A stretch of DNA of 7,082 nucleotides from Gammaproteobacteria bacterium (GCA_023485185.1 JAMCZP010000213.1:1-7082), one strand, 5' to 3'; shown: positions 1 to 6,218, counted from the stretch's first letter. The notes: generated from the sequence alone by a model not told the origin. A program made the numbers and translations.

Positions 1-976
1 GCACTTCCTCAATAGCGGTCACGATTGCATCTCCCGCTTCTTTATAGCCAAGGTGTTCCAGCATCATCGCGCCCGACCAGATCTGGCCGATAGGGTTGGC
101 GATGCCTTTACCGGCGATATCCGGTGCGCTGCCGTGAACCGGCTCAAACAAGCTGGGGAAGTTGCCTTCCGGGTTGATGTTGGCGGAAGGGGCAATACCG
201 ATGGTGCCGGTACAGGCCGGGCCCAGGTCGGAAAGAATATCGCCGAATAGGTTGCTGCCCACTACCACATCGAACCAATCTGGATGAAGTACGAAATTAG
301 CGGTCAATATATCGATATGGAATTTATCTACTGCGATTTCAGGGTAGCCTTTGGCCATTTCAACCACGCGCTCGTCCCAATACGGCATGGTGATGGAAAT
401 GCCGTTGGATTTAGTCGCGGAGGTAAGCTTTTTACGTGGGCGAGTTTGGGCTAGCTCAAAGGCGTACTTCAGTACCCGGTCAACGCCAGTGCGGGTCATA
501 ACCGTATCTTGAATAACCACTTCCCGATCGGTGCCTTCAAACATTTTGCCGCCAACGCTTGAGTACTCACCTTCAGTGTTCTCACGCACCACGTAAAAAT
601 CGATATCGCCGGGTTCGCGGCCTGCCAGCGGGCTTTTGATTCCAGGCATGAGTTTGCAGGGGCGCAGGTTAATGTACTGATCAAAGCGGCGACGGAACTG
701 AAGTAACGAGCCCCAAAGAGAAATATGATCCGGTACTTTATCGGGCCAGCCCACTGCACCGTAAAACAGCGCATCGAATCCTTTTAACTGCTCGAACCAA
801 TCATCCGGCAGCATTTGGCCGTGCTTGAGGTAGTAGTCGCAGCTACCAAACTCAAAGGTGGTGAACTCAAGGTCAATATTGAAGCGCTTTGCGGTGGCTT
901 CTAAAGTACGAACGCCTTCAGGCATCACTTCGGTGCCGATGCCGTCGCCAGCGATAATGGCAATACGGTGGGTCAT
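1..976 (-). CDS. dmlA: D-malate / tartrate dehydrogenase (decarboxylating), 3' end truncated by window
   Basis: This cytoplasmic enzyme oxidatively decarboxylates D-malate to pyruvate with NAD; family members also act on tartrate or isopropylmalate. The 325 visible residues match the isocitrate/isopropylmalate dehydrogenase fold from the first residues (AGDGIG at 9-14) and resemble E. coli DmlA closely over their whole length. Visible motifs are GAVGWPD (73-79), the arginines of the substrate site (R95, R105, R131), ENTEGEYS with the catalytic Tyr138, SATKSN with the catalytic Lys189, HIDIL with Asp223, and GDILSD with metal ligands Asp246 and Asp250. HGSAPDIAGKGIANP (281-295) is the NAD-type cofactor loop. 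About 35 C-terminal residues should lie beyond the left edge, judged from the 361-residue E. coli protein. The ATG start has AAGGAA (982-987) five bases upstream. The gene is divergent from a LysR gene, as dmlA/dmlR are in E. coli. Family assignment is firm; the preferred substrate (D-malate or tartrate) is inferred. Confidence 0.93.
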   Translation of the reverse strand, partial: MTHRIAIIAGDGIGTEVMPEGVRTLEATAKRFNIDLEFTTFEFGSCDYYLKHGQMLPDDWFEQLKGFDALFYGAVGWPDKVPDHISLWGSLLQFRRRFDQYINLRPCKLMPGIKSPLAGREPGDIDFYVVRENTEGEYSSVGGKMFEGTDREVVIQDTVMTRTGVDRVLKYAFELAQTRPRKKLTSATKSNGISITMPYWDERVVEMAKGYPEIAVDKFHIDILTANFVLHPDWFDVVVGSNLFGDILSDLGPACTGTIGIAPSANINPEGNFPSLFEPVHGSAPDIAGKGIANPIGQIWSGAMMLEHLGYKEAGDAIVTAIEEV

Positions 977-1012
977 ATTGGTTCCTTATTTTGTTAGTTG
1001 CTTTGTATGCTT

Positions 1013-1040
1013 GTGAGTCGTGAGTCGTGAGTCGTGAGTA
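1013..1040. repeat. Tandem 7-bp repeat, four copies
   Basis: The unit GTGAGTC occurs at 1013-1019, 1020-1026 and 1027-1033 without a mismatch. A fourth copy at 1034-1040 differs only in its last base (GTGAGTA). The array lies 37 bases upstream of the dmlA start, in the zone where that gene's promoter would be expected. It is not coding on either strand in any believable gene. It may be a simple slippage repeat or part of the control region; the sequence alone does not decide. Confidence 0.9.
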
Positions 1041-1042
1041 GC

Positions 1043-1064
1043 AAATAGAGTGTAGCCTCTATTT
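1043..1064. promoter_or_regulatory. Perfect 8-bp inverted repeat, candidate operator
   Basis: AAATAGAG (1043-1050) and CTCTATTT (1057-1064) are exact reverse complements around a 6-base spacer. The dyad lies in the middle of the dmlA/dmlR spacer, 78 bases upstream of the dmlA start and 69 upstream of the dmlR start. That position suits a regulator site. It does not fit the strict LysR T-N11-A pattern. It is followed by TT on the plus strand, so a weak terminator-like hairpin is an alternative, but no gene ends just before it. Confidence 0.45.
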
Positions 1065-1133
1065 TTAAGGAGATAATCAGGCTAATATTCAAGTTATTGT
1101 TGCTTTGAAGTGCAGAATAAATAAGAGAATCGG

Positions 1134-2057
1134 ATGGCACACCTGGATGATTTGGCGTTTTTCCAGCACTTAGCTCGGGCTGGCAGTTTAACCGGGACTG
1201 CTCGTGAGTTGGGGCTTTCACTGTCGGCGGTGAGTAAGCGTTTAAAGCTTCTTGAGGGGCGCTTGGGCGTGGAGCTGGCTGCGCGCACTACGCGGCGTTT
1301 AACGCTTACCGCTGAAGGCGAGCGCTATTTTGCTCGCGGCGCGCTGATTTTGGACGAGCTGGATGAGCTAGAAAATTCATTGGGTGAAAAAGCCAACCAA
1401 GCGCTTAGCGGCCGGTTGCGGGTTAACGCTACGTTTGGCTTTGGCCGTCGTCATATCGCACCGCTGCTGTCGCGCTTTTGTGCCGAACACCCTGAGGTGG
1501 AGGGATGGCTAGAGCTGACTAATTTTCCGCTTAACCTGAGCGATCATGGTTTCGATATCGGTATTCGGGTGGGCGAGCCGCCGGAGTCTCGGTTGGTTGC
1601 CCGGCGTATTTTGGCCAACCGGCGAGTGTTATGTGCATCTCCTGCTTATATTGCCCAAGCATTGGCTCTCAAAGCACCGGCTGATTTGCTGCAGCACGCC
1701 TGCTTGGTCATTCGTGAAAACGACAGCGATTTTCCGCTCTGGCGTTTTGAGCAAAGCGATCAGCCAACCAAAATACAGTCAGTAAAAGTGAGTGGCCGAT
1801 TGGCCAGCAACGATGGCGAAGTGATTACCCGCTTAGCATTAGATGGCCATGGGGTGATGTTACGTTCCTGGTGGGATGTTAACGAGCATCTTGCCAGCGG
1901 TGCATTGGTTGCATTGCTACCAGGCTGGCAGGGAGTGCGGGCAGATTTTTATGCGGTGTATGAACAGCGCCGCCATGTGCCCGCCCGGCTGCGCGCTTTT
2001 ATTGACTATGTACAACGCGAGATGGCGGGGCGGGTGTCGGTGCTGCCCGAAAGTTAG
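1134..2057 (+). CDS. dmlR: LysR-type transcriptional regulator, DmlR-like
   Basis: A 307-residue LysR-family DNA-binding regulator of ordinary length. The N-terminal winged helix-turn-helix spans about residues 5-63: the recognition part is GSLTGTARELGLSLSAVSKR (17-36), followed by LEGRLGVELAARTTRRLTLT (40-59). A linker helix follows (about 64-90), then a periplasmic-binding-protein-like effector domain from about residue 93 to 295. The gene starts four codon-equivalents after a weak AAGAGAA element. It is divergent from the D-malate dehydrogenase gene, the arrangement of dmlA and dmlR in E. coli, where DmlR activates dmlA with D-malate as inducer. The same role here is an inference from position. 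The C-terminal end runs to within 4 bases of the stop codon of the opposing lipocalin gene. The LysR call is secure; the gene name depends on context. Confidence 0.85.
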   Translation: MAHLDDLAFFQHLARAGSLTGTARELGLSLSAVSKRLKLLEGRLGVELAARTTRRLTLTAEGERYFARGALILDELDELENSLGEKANQALSGRLRVNATFGFGRRHIAPLLSRFCAEHPEVEGWLELTNFPLNLSDHGFDIGIRVGEPPESRLVARRILANRRVLCASPAYIAQALALKAPADLLQHACLVIRENDSDFPLWRFEQSDQPTKIQSVKVSGRLASNDGEVITRLALDGHGVMLRSWWDVNEHLASGALVALLPGWQGVRADFYAVYEQRRHVPARLRAFIDYVQREMAGRVSVLPES

Positions 2058-2061
2058 TGGG

Positions 2062-2598
2062 CTATGAGGTAGGGCACTCGTCACCCTGGGTGACGTCGAT
2101 GAGTTCATCAATGGGGAAATTCAATTCCGCTGCTCGCTCGCGCAGGCGGCTTTCGGTCGCGCTATCCATTTCCGGCGAGCGTGAAAGTAGCCACAGGTAG
2201 TCGCGATTAGGGCCTGCCACTAATGCCCACTGGTAATCATCATCTAACTTAAGCACGTTATAGCCGCCGTAAAAGGGGCCAAAAAAGCTCACTTTCAAAC
2301 GCCCGACGTTTTCATCGTCAATAAAGTAGGCGCGGCCTTCGGCTTCATCCCACTCTTGCTCTTCCAGGTTATAGCCCCGGTTGATTACCCGCACGCCGTC
2401 GTCGTCACGCAGGCTGTAGTCAGCTGTGACACAATCCAGGCCGCGCTCAAAAGAGTGATCCAAGCGGGCAATTTCGTACCACTGGCCCAAGTAGCGGTCT
2501 AGCTCGAAACCGGTGACGGGCTGAGTGCCTTCGGGAATACCGGTACAGCCGGTGAGGAGTGCCACGCTAACTAAGCTGCGTCCTATCAGAGTTTTCAA
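2062..2598 (-). CDS. blc: Outer-membrane lipocalin lipoprotein, Blc type
   Basis: A 178-residue bacterial lipocalin, close to the 177 residues of E. coli Blc. These proteins are anchored in the outer membrane and bind fatty acids or lysophospholipids, with a proposed role in membrane maintenance under stress. The signal peptide ends in the lipobox LTGC, giving a lipidated Cys18; the following residues are Thr-Gly rather than Asp, which predicts sorting to the outer membrane. The lipocalin signature GQWYEIARLDHSFERGL (38-54) is clear, as are NRGYN (73-77), GRLKVSFFGPFYGGYNVL (99-116) and the C-terminal LLSRSP (137-142). The start is TTG, overlapping the mtfA stop codon in the string TTGA, with AAGGAG (2607-2612) eight bases upstream. 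Expression is thus probably coupled to mtfA. Cys56 and Cys175 could form a disulfide. Confidence 0.93.
   Translation of the reverse strand: MKTLIGRSLVSVALLTGCTGIPEGTQPVTGFELDRYLGQWYEIARLDHSFERGLDCVTADYSLRDDDGVRVINRGYNLEEQEWDEAEGRAYFIDDENVGRLKVSFFGPFYGGYNVLKLDDDYQWALVAGPNRDYLWLLSRSPEMDSATESRLRERAAELNFPIDELIDVTQGDECPTS
2079..2095. repeat. 17-base perfect palindrome at the convergent dmlR/blc gene ends
   Basis: CGTCACCC (2079-2086) and GGGTGACG (2088-2095) are exact reverse complements around T2087. It lies inside the last codons of blc, 22 bases past the dmlR stop codon. As RNA it can form a G+C-rich hairpin in both transcripts. No run of T follows on either strand, so it is not a classical intrinsic terminator. 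Confidence 0.6.
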
Positions 2599-3389
2599 TG
2601 GGTGCTCTCCTTGTCGGTAAATCTTTTCAGTGGCTGTTGATTAAAATAGCGGCAGAGTAGGTCATAGAGTTCTGGATAAGCATCTTTTAAAGTGACGGGG
2701 TCACTAAAAAACAGCTCACAGCAAACGGCATAACACTCGCCTGGGTGGCTGGCCGCGTAATCATCAATAGGCGTCATTTCACCCCGTGCTAGGCGAGCAT
2801 TCAGGTCGTTCCACACGCGGCTAAATACGTGATGCCACTCGCTTGGGCTGATCTCCCTTGGCAGTGGCGGGAAACCGTCAGTATCGATGGAGTTGCCCAT
2901 GTCGAGTTTATGGGCAAGTTCGTGAATGAGTACGTTGGACCCAGTGAAACCGCCGCTCTTCATAAGGTCGGTAAACGATAGGATGACCGGCCCTTGGTAA
3001 GAAGTTTCCCCGGCAAGTGTGTCGCTATATAGATGAACCACGCCCGTTTCATCTACTTCTTCCATCTGGCGACTGAACCCATCGGGCAGAATGAGTATCT
3101 CATGCACGTTGGCGAAGGCTTCTAGATGCTCGGTTTCTGTCCAGCCAAGGGTCAGCAAGCAGGCTTGGCCGGCCAGTACCAACTGCGCGGCAAGATCAAA
3201 GGGGGTATCGCGAAGATCTGCATGCAGAGTAATACGCTTGTGGTTTAAAAAGTGCCATGCCCGCTGGCCCAGGCGTTCGGCGTCGGCCTCATTTAAGGTG
3301 GCAAGCAGGGCAACGCGTGCCTGGGCTGCCCGCCATTCAGTAGCAGGTAGCGGTTGCGCAGTGAATCGATCAAACCAGCGGTGAATCAT
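2595..3389 (-). CDS. mtfA: Zinc-dependent peptidase of the MtfA (M90) family
   Basis: A 264-residue cytoplasmic metallopeptidase related to E. coli MtfA, which binds the repressor Mlc (DgsA) and so frees ptsG expression; it also has aminopeptidase activity. The family's zinc site is intact: HELAH at 156-160 supplies His156, catalytic Glu157 and His160. The downstream DDYAASHPGECYAV (209-222) carries Tyr211 and the third ligand Glu218, with the same seven-residue spacing as in the E. coli protein. HKLDMGN (160-166) and the C-terminal ELFFSDP (225-231) are also typical. The gene is the first of a two-gene unit with blc. Its ATG has no clear ribosome site, so the start is less certain than the family. 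No Mlc gene or PTS gene is in the window, so the regulatory target here is unknown. Confidence 0.92.
   Translation of the reverse strand: MIHRWFDRFTAQPLPATEWRAAQARVALLATLNEADAERLGQRAWHFLNHKRITLHADLRDTPFDLAAQLVLAGQACLLTLGWTETEHLEAFANVHEILILPDGFSRQMEEVDETGVVHLYSDTLAGETSYQGPVILSFTDLMKSGGFTGSNVLIHELAHKLDMGNSIDTDGFPPLPREISPSEWHHVFSRVWNDLNARLARGEMTPIDDYAASHPGECYAVCCELFFSDPVTLKDAYPELYDLLCRYFNQQPLKRFTDKESTH
2607..2612 (-). promoter_or_regulatory. Ribosome binding site supporting the TTG start of blc
   Basis: AAGGAG lies inside the last codons of mtfA, eight bases before the TTG codon of blc. This strong site is the reason for accepting a TTG start, since no ATG or GTG precedes the lipoprotein signal peptide at a suitable place. 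Confidence 0.75.
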
Positions 3390-3509
3390 TGGCTATCGGC
3401 TACTTTTAATGGTGTTAGATTGTGAAAAGTTGAATGTCGTTATTTTGCCACACAACAAGAGCACGCTGGTGATGACGTGCCTCATACAGTGAAAAACAAA
3501 GGAGTGTTT
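3390..3509. promoter_or_regulatory. mtfA/yjbQ divergent intergenic region
   Basis: This 120-base spacer between two divergent start codons must hold promoters for both genes. It is richer in A+T than the genes on either side. An imperfect inverted repeat, GCACG at 3461-3465 and CGTGC at 3476-3480, lies just upstream of yjbQ. I see no -35/-10 pair good enough to name. Confidence 0.4.
3498..3504 (+). promoter_or_regulatory. Ribosome binding site fixing the yjbQ start
   Basis: AAAGGAG lies five bases before the ATG at 3510. It rules out the GTG at 3477 in the same frame, which would add eleven residues that do not belong to the family and which has no comparable site. Confidence 0.85.
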
Positions 3510-3938
3510 ATGTGGTATCAACAGGAAATCCATTTGCCGGAATTATCTCGTGGCTTTCACCTGATTACCGATGACATAGCACGAGCGCTGCCATGCTTAA
3601 GCGACTGTCACATTGGTATGCTGCATTTACAGCTGATGCATACTTCCGCCTCGTTAACGTTGAACGAAAACACCGACCCGGACGTGCGTCATGACTTAGA
3701 TGCGTTTGTACGTCGTCTAGTGCCCGAAGAGTTGCCTTATTTTCGCCACACGTTAGAAGGCCCTGACGATATGCCCGCCCACGTGGCTGCCAGTCTGATG
3801 GGAACGCAGATAACATTGGCAGTGCGGGATGGCCGTTTGGCATTGGGTACTTGGCAGGGGATTTGGCTGGGAGAGCACCGCGACCAAGGAGGGCCGCGGC
3901 GGATATTGGCCACATTGAATGGCTGTGAAGCATCCTAA
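3510..3938 (+). CDS. yjbQ: YjbQ / UPF0047 family protein
   Basis: A 142-residue single-domain protein, matching the 138 residues of E. coli YjbQ and starting with the same MWYQ. The family has a conserved pocket. Weak thiamine-phosphate synthase activity has been reported for some members, but the physiological role is unsettled. Family motifs seen here are SRGFHLIT (13-20), LHLQLMHTSASLTLNEN (38-54), DPDVRHD (56-62), GPDDMPAH (84-91) and LGTWQGIWLGEHR (112-124). All the usual His, Asp and Glu positions of the pocket appear present. It is transcribed away from mtfA and ends 13 bases before the stop codon of the convergent binding-protein gene. No thiamine gene is nearby, so context does not support a role in thiamine synthesis. 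Confidence 0.93.
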   Translation: MWYQQEIHLPELSRGFHLITDDIARALPCLSDCHIGMLHLQLMHTSASLTLNENTDPDVRHDLDAFVRRLVPEELPYFRHTLEGPDDMPAHVAASLMGTQITLAVRDGRLALGTWQGIWLGEHRDQGGPRRILATLNGCEAS

Positions 3939-3951
3939 TATCGGTGAAAGC

Positions 3952-4890
3952 TTACAGATTAAAGCGCTCTTCAATCACGGGCCATGCGGGGTCGCCGTCC
4001 GTGGTTGTTACATCGTCTAGCATTGCTTCTATGCGCTCAGGGTGATCGGTGACCCACTGTTCGGCGACATCGGCAAGATCTTGCTCTTCTTGACCGAAGG
4101 CTTGAATCATCCAGCTCTGCTCTTCAGCGGTGAAGGTGAACTGTTCAAAGAACGTCACCACGTTGGGGTGGGCATTTGCATAGTCGCTGCGTAGCAGCGT
4201 CAGCACGTCGCTTTCGCCGTTGTTTTCACCGAATAAATTCTCAGGATCATCCAGGTAGCGCATCGGCAATTCAAGGTTCATCCAGTGAGGCGTCCAACCG
4301 ACCCATACGATAGCCTCTTCTCGGGAAATCGCATCACGTGCAGCAGAAAGCATGCCGACTTCACTGGTATCGACCAGACGCCAGTCACCTAGTCCCCAGA
4401 TGTCGTTATCAATCGCATCATGCAGAATCTCACTGGCGGCAGAGCCTGCGCCAAAACCATGAATTTGGCCATTGAACTGGTCACGGTGTTCATCCAGGTC
4501 GGCAAAACTCTGAATGCCACTCTCATACAGATATTCCGGCACCGCCAGAGTCATTTGCGCGCCATCGACGTTGTTGGCGACATCAATTAACACACCCGAC
4601 TCTTTACGGGGATTAAACATCTCACGTTGTGCAGGTAGCCAAGCGCCTAGGAATGCGTCGATGTCACCACTTTCGATACCCTGGTAGATCACCTGCAAGC
4701 CAATTTCATGAGTGCTGGTTTCGTAACCCAGTGGGTTTAATAGATTTTCAGCAATGGCGCTTTTAACCGTAATGCCGGGCCAGGCGGGAACTCCGAAATC
4801 TAGGGTTTGATCGTCGGCATGAACCGTCGCGGCGAATAGCGACGCGGTGGCGAAAGCAATGCTTGAAGCGAGAGGTTTAAGATGTGTCAT
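3952..4890 (-). CDS. Periplasmic quaternary-amine (choline/betaine/carnitine) binding protein, ChoX/OpuAC type
   Basis: A 312-residue ABC-transporter substrate-binding protein. The signal peptide has a hydrophobic core at about 10-22 and a likely cut after VHA (25). The mature part is acidic, as expected for the periplasm of a halophile. Compared from memory with Sinorhizobium ChoX, three tryptophans of the choline cage (W43, W90, W205) align with W37 (VPAWPGIT), W84 (LGAWLP) and W199 (VGWTPHW), with identical spacing of 47 and 115 residues. The fourth cage residue, Tyr119 in ChoX, falls on Met113 here, and ChoX Asp45 falls on Gly39. The ligand is therefore probably a trimethylammonium compound but need not be choline. 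The gene follows the gamma-butyrobetaine dioxygenase gene by 60 bases on the same strand, with AAGGAG (4896-4901) five bases before its ATG. This suggests carnitine, gamma-butyrobetaine or a related betaine as ligand. No permease or ATPase gene adjoins it. Confidence 0.85.
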   Translation of the reverse strand: MTHLKPLASSIAFATASLFAATVHADDQTLDFGVPAWPGITVKSAIAENLLNPLGYETSTHEIGLQVIYQGIESGDIDAFLGAWLPAQREMFNPRKESGVLIDVANNVDGAQMTLAVPEYLYESGIQSFADLDEHRDQFNGQIHGFGAGSAASEILHDAIDNDIWGLGDWRLVDTSEVGMLSAARDAISREEAIVWVGWTPHWMNLELPMRYLDDPENLFGENNGESDVLTLLRSDYANAHPNVVTFFEQFTFTAEEQSWMIQAFGQEEQDLADVAEQWVTDHPERIEAMLDDVTTTDGDPAWPVIEERFNL

Positions 4891-4950
4891 GGGATCTCCT
4901 TGTTGGGTTTTATAATTGACTCGTTTTTGTCGGGATAGATGAGTGCCACT

Positions 4951-6132
4951 TTAATCGCTGCGGGCTATCACGCGAAGGCGCGAGGCCAGCATGTCACGAT
5001 CTAGGTAGGTGCCTTGTAAATGACGAGCGCCGCTGTTGGGGTCGAACTCGCGCCGTCCGTGGAGTACGCGGCGGTTATCAAAAGCGATCATCTGCCCAGG
5101 GCGAAGGGAGAACTCTAACTGGTGCGCGTCACTATGAAATAGCGTCCATAGAAGGGCGTAGGCGTTGTACCAGGTATCCATCTGCTCGACGGGTAGGTGC
5201 AGCGCATCGCGAATCCAGTTGTTTAACCGCATTTCGACCAGCTTACCTTCGGCATCTAGTGTGATAACCGGTGCTCGGGTGGAAATGTCATGGGTTTCAT
5301 CCTGGAAGCGAAAATCGATCGGTGTTTCGCTGAGGATGGCTAGCGCTGCAGGGTCTTGCTGGCGTAGTGCTTCTACCACTCGGGCGCCGTCGGCAAATAG
5401 CGATTCGCCGCCACTGGCTTCGTTCTGTAGGCAGTAGAGCAACTGAATATCCGGCGGCTGGCGCCAGTTGGGTAAGTCGATATGCAGCGGTAACCCCACC
5501 GCGGTGTAGGCCGCATTATTGGGATTGGGTTTGGAGCGTACATCGAAGCGGGCACCAAAGTTGGTGGCGCGCAGGGGGCCAATGCGTTCGGCTAAACGGC
5601 TCACTTCCTCTTCTATCAAGGGGCCATCGGTAATCAGTGCCAGCCCGTCGCGAAGCATGGCGGTTAGCCAGGATTTTTCGCCTTGAGACGTTAAAAAGTC
5701 CGCATGGTGGACGCGTTCAGGAGCAAAGTTATCACCCCACGGCTGGATGCTGGGTACCGCCGAGTAACGTATAGCCTCTGGGCGGCGCTGGTGAAGCCAG
5801 CCGCTATGAAAAGCGCTGACATGACCATCCTGCCAATGGAGATGTAAGTGCCCATCCAAAAGGGCAACACTGGGTGTCTCAGTGATGGCATCAAGGGGAA
5901 GGTAAAGTCTTTCGCGGGTCTGCGGATGGCGGCAGGCTTGGCAGGCACAGTGGTCGCGCAGCCAGCGTAACGGCAGCGTCGTCTGCTGTCCGTCTTGCCA
6001 CTCAAGGCTAACACCCATTGGTGTGGTCGCCGCTTGTATGAGTGAGGGTTCGGTATGATAAGGGGTTAGCTCGCCCATCTCTGGTGCGTGTTTATTGCTC
6101 GCTGTGGGTATGGTTTGTACTGCGCTGTTCAT
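4951..6132 (-). CDS. Gamma-butyrobetaine dioxygenase (carnitine synthesis)
   Basis: A 2-oxoglutarate- and Fe(II)-dependent oxygenase that hydroxylates gamma-butyrobetaine to L-carnitine, releasing succinate and CO2; it is cytoplasmic. The 393-residue form is close to the bacterial and human enzymes (about 380-390). The N-terminal zinc domain shows LRDHCACQACRHPQTRERL, with Cys62, Cys64 and Cys67, and a fourth ligand likely at His104 (DGHVS). The TauD-like catalytic domain has LPLHIDLPNW with iron ligands His217 and Asp219, the distal His358 in NRRVLHGRREF, and Arg370 likely binding 2-oxoglutarate. The start at 6132 is preferred because GGAG lies five bases upstream. An in-frame ATG at 6189 would add 19 residues without a ribosome site. 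The related trimethyllysine dioxygenase shares the fold; it is largely eukaryotic, so less likely. The gene is divergent from a LysR gene and probably co-transcribed with the binding-protein gene. Confidence 0.9.
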   Translation of the reverse strand: MNSAVQTIPTASNKHAPEMGELTPYHTEPSLIQAATTPMGVSLEWQDGQQTTLPLRWLRDHCACQACRHPQTRERLYLPLDAITETPSVALLDGHLHLHWQDGHVSAFHSGWLHQRRPEAIRYSAVPSIQPWGDNFAPERVHHADFLTSQGEKSWLTAMLRDGLALITDGPLIEEEVSRLAERIGPLRATNFGARFDVRSKPNPNNAAYTAVGLPLHIDLPNWRQPPDIQLLYCLQNEASGGESLFADGARVVEALRQQDPAALAILSETPIDFRFQDETHDISTRAPVITLDAEGKLVEMRLNNWIRDALHLPVEQMDTWYNAYALLWTLFHSDAHQLEFSLRPGQMIAFDNRRVLHGRREFDPNSGARHLQGTYLDRDMLASRLRVIARSD

Positions 6133-6137
6133 TAAAA

Positions 6138-6141
6138 CTCC
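6138..6141 (-). promoter_or_regulatory. Ribosome binding site selecting the dioxygenase start at 6132
   Basis: GGAG lies five bases before the ATG at 6132. The alternative upstream ATG at 6189 is preceded by a pyrimidine-rich stretch with no such site, so the shorter protein is chosen. Confidence 0.65.
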
Positions 6142-6218
6142 GAATGGCTCCCTTTGCTGCAGTGCATGAGGGGCGTGCGTAACTGCCATTAAGGATGATG
6201 AGTAGCGGCGGCGCTGAC

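Larger units (their letters stand above)
977..1133. promoter_or_regulatory. dmlA/dmlR divergent intergenic control region
   Basis: These 157 bases separate the start codons of the dehydrogenase and the LysR-type regulator, so both promoters should lie here. LysR regulators commonly bind such shared spacers. The region holds a tandem heptamer repeat and a perfect dyad, listed separately. I found no convincing -35/-10 pair on either strand. The ribosome site for dmlA (AAGGAA, 982-987) is good; the one for dmlR (AAGAGAA, about 1123-1129) is weak. Confidence 0.6.

Noticed and set aside
53..250. Plus-strand open frame opposite dmlA
   Set aside because: It lies wholly antisense to conserved dmlA codons and shows no family features or ribosome site.
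496..774. Open frame on the minus strand inside dmlA
   Set aside because: It overlaps the well-conserved dehydrogenase in another frame and its product resembles nothing; it is a shadow.
1013..1040. CRISPR-like array
   Set aside because: The 7-bp units are directly adjacent without spacers, so this is a simple tandem repeat.
994..1288. Small minus-strand frames across the dmlA/dmlR spacer
   Set aside because: Part of the coding is just the heptamer repeat and the rest is antisense to the conserved helix-turn-helix of dmlR.
3461..3480. Hairpin or thiamine riboswitch upstream of yjbQ
   Set aside because: Only a 5-bp inverted repeat is present and no conserved TPP-riboswitch elements are visible; it is too weak to call.
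3477..3509. GTG start at 3477 for yjbQ
   Set aside because: The ATG at 3510 has a strong AAAGGAG and begins with the family's MWYQ; the extra eleven residues have no match in the family.
4891..4950. Separate promoter for the binding-protein gene (TATAAA at 4909-4914, minus strand)
   Set aside because: No -35 element at proper spacing, and a start there would leave almost no leader before the ribosome site.
5165..5633. Two plus-strand open frames opposite the dioxygenase gene
   Set aside because: They are antisense to conserved catalytic-domain codons; their products are rich in Ser, Arg and Trp as is usual for shadow frames.
6133..6189. Extra 19-residue N-terminus of the dioxygenase from the ATG at 6189
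   Set aside because: No ribosome site precedes that ATG, while the ATG at 6132 has GGAG at good spacing and gives a length nearer the family's usual one.
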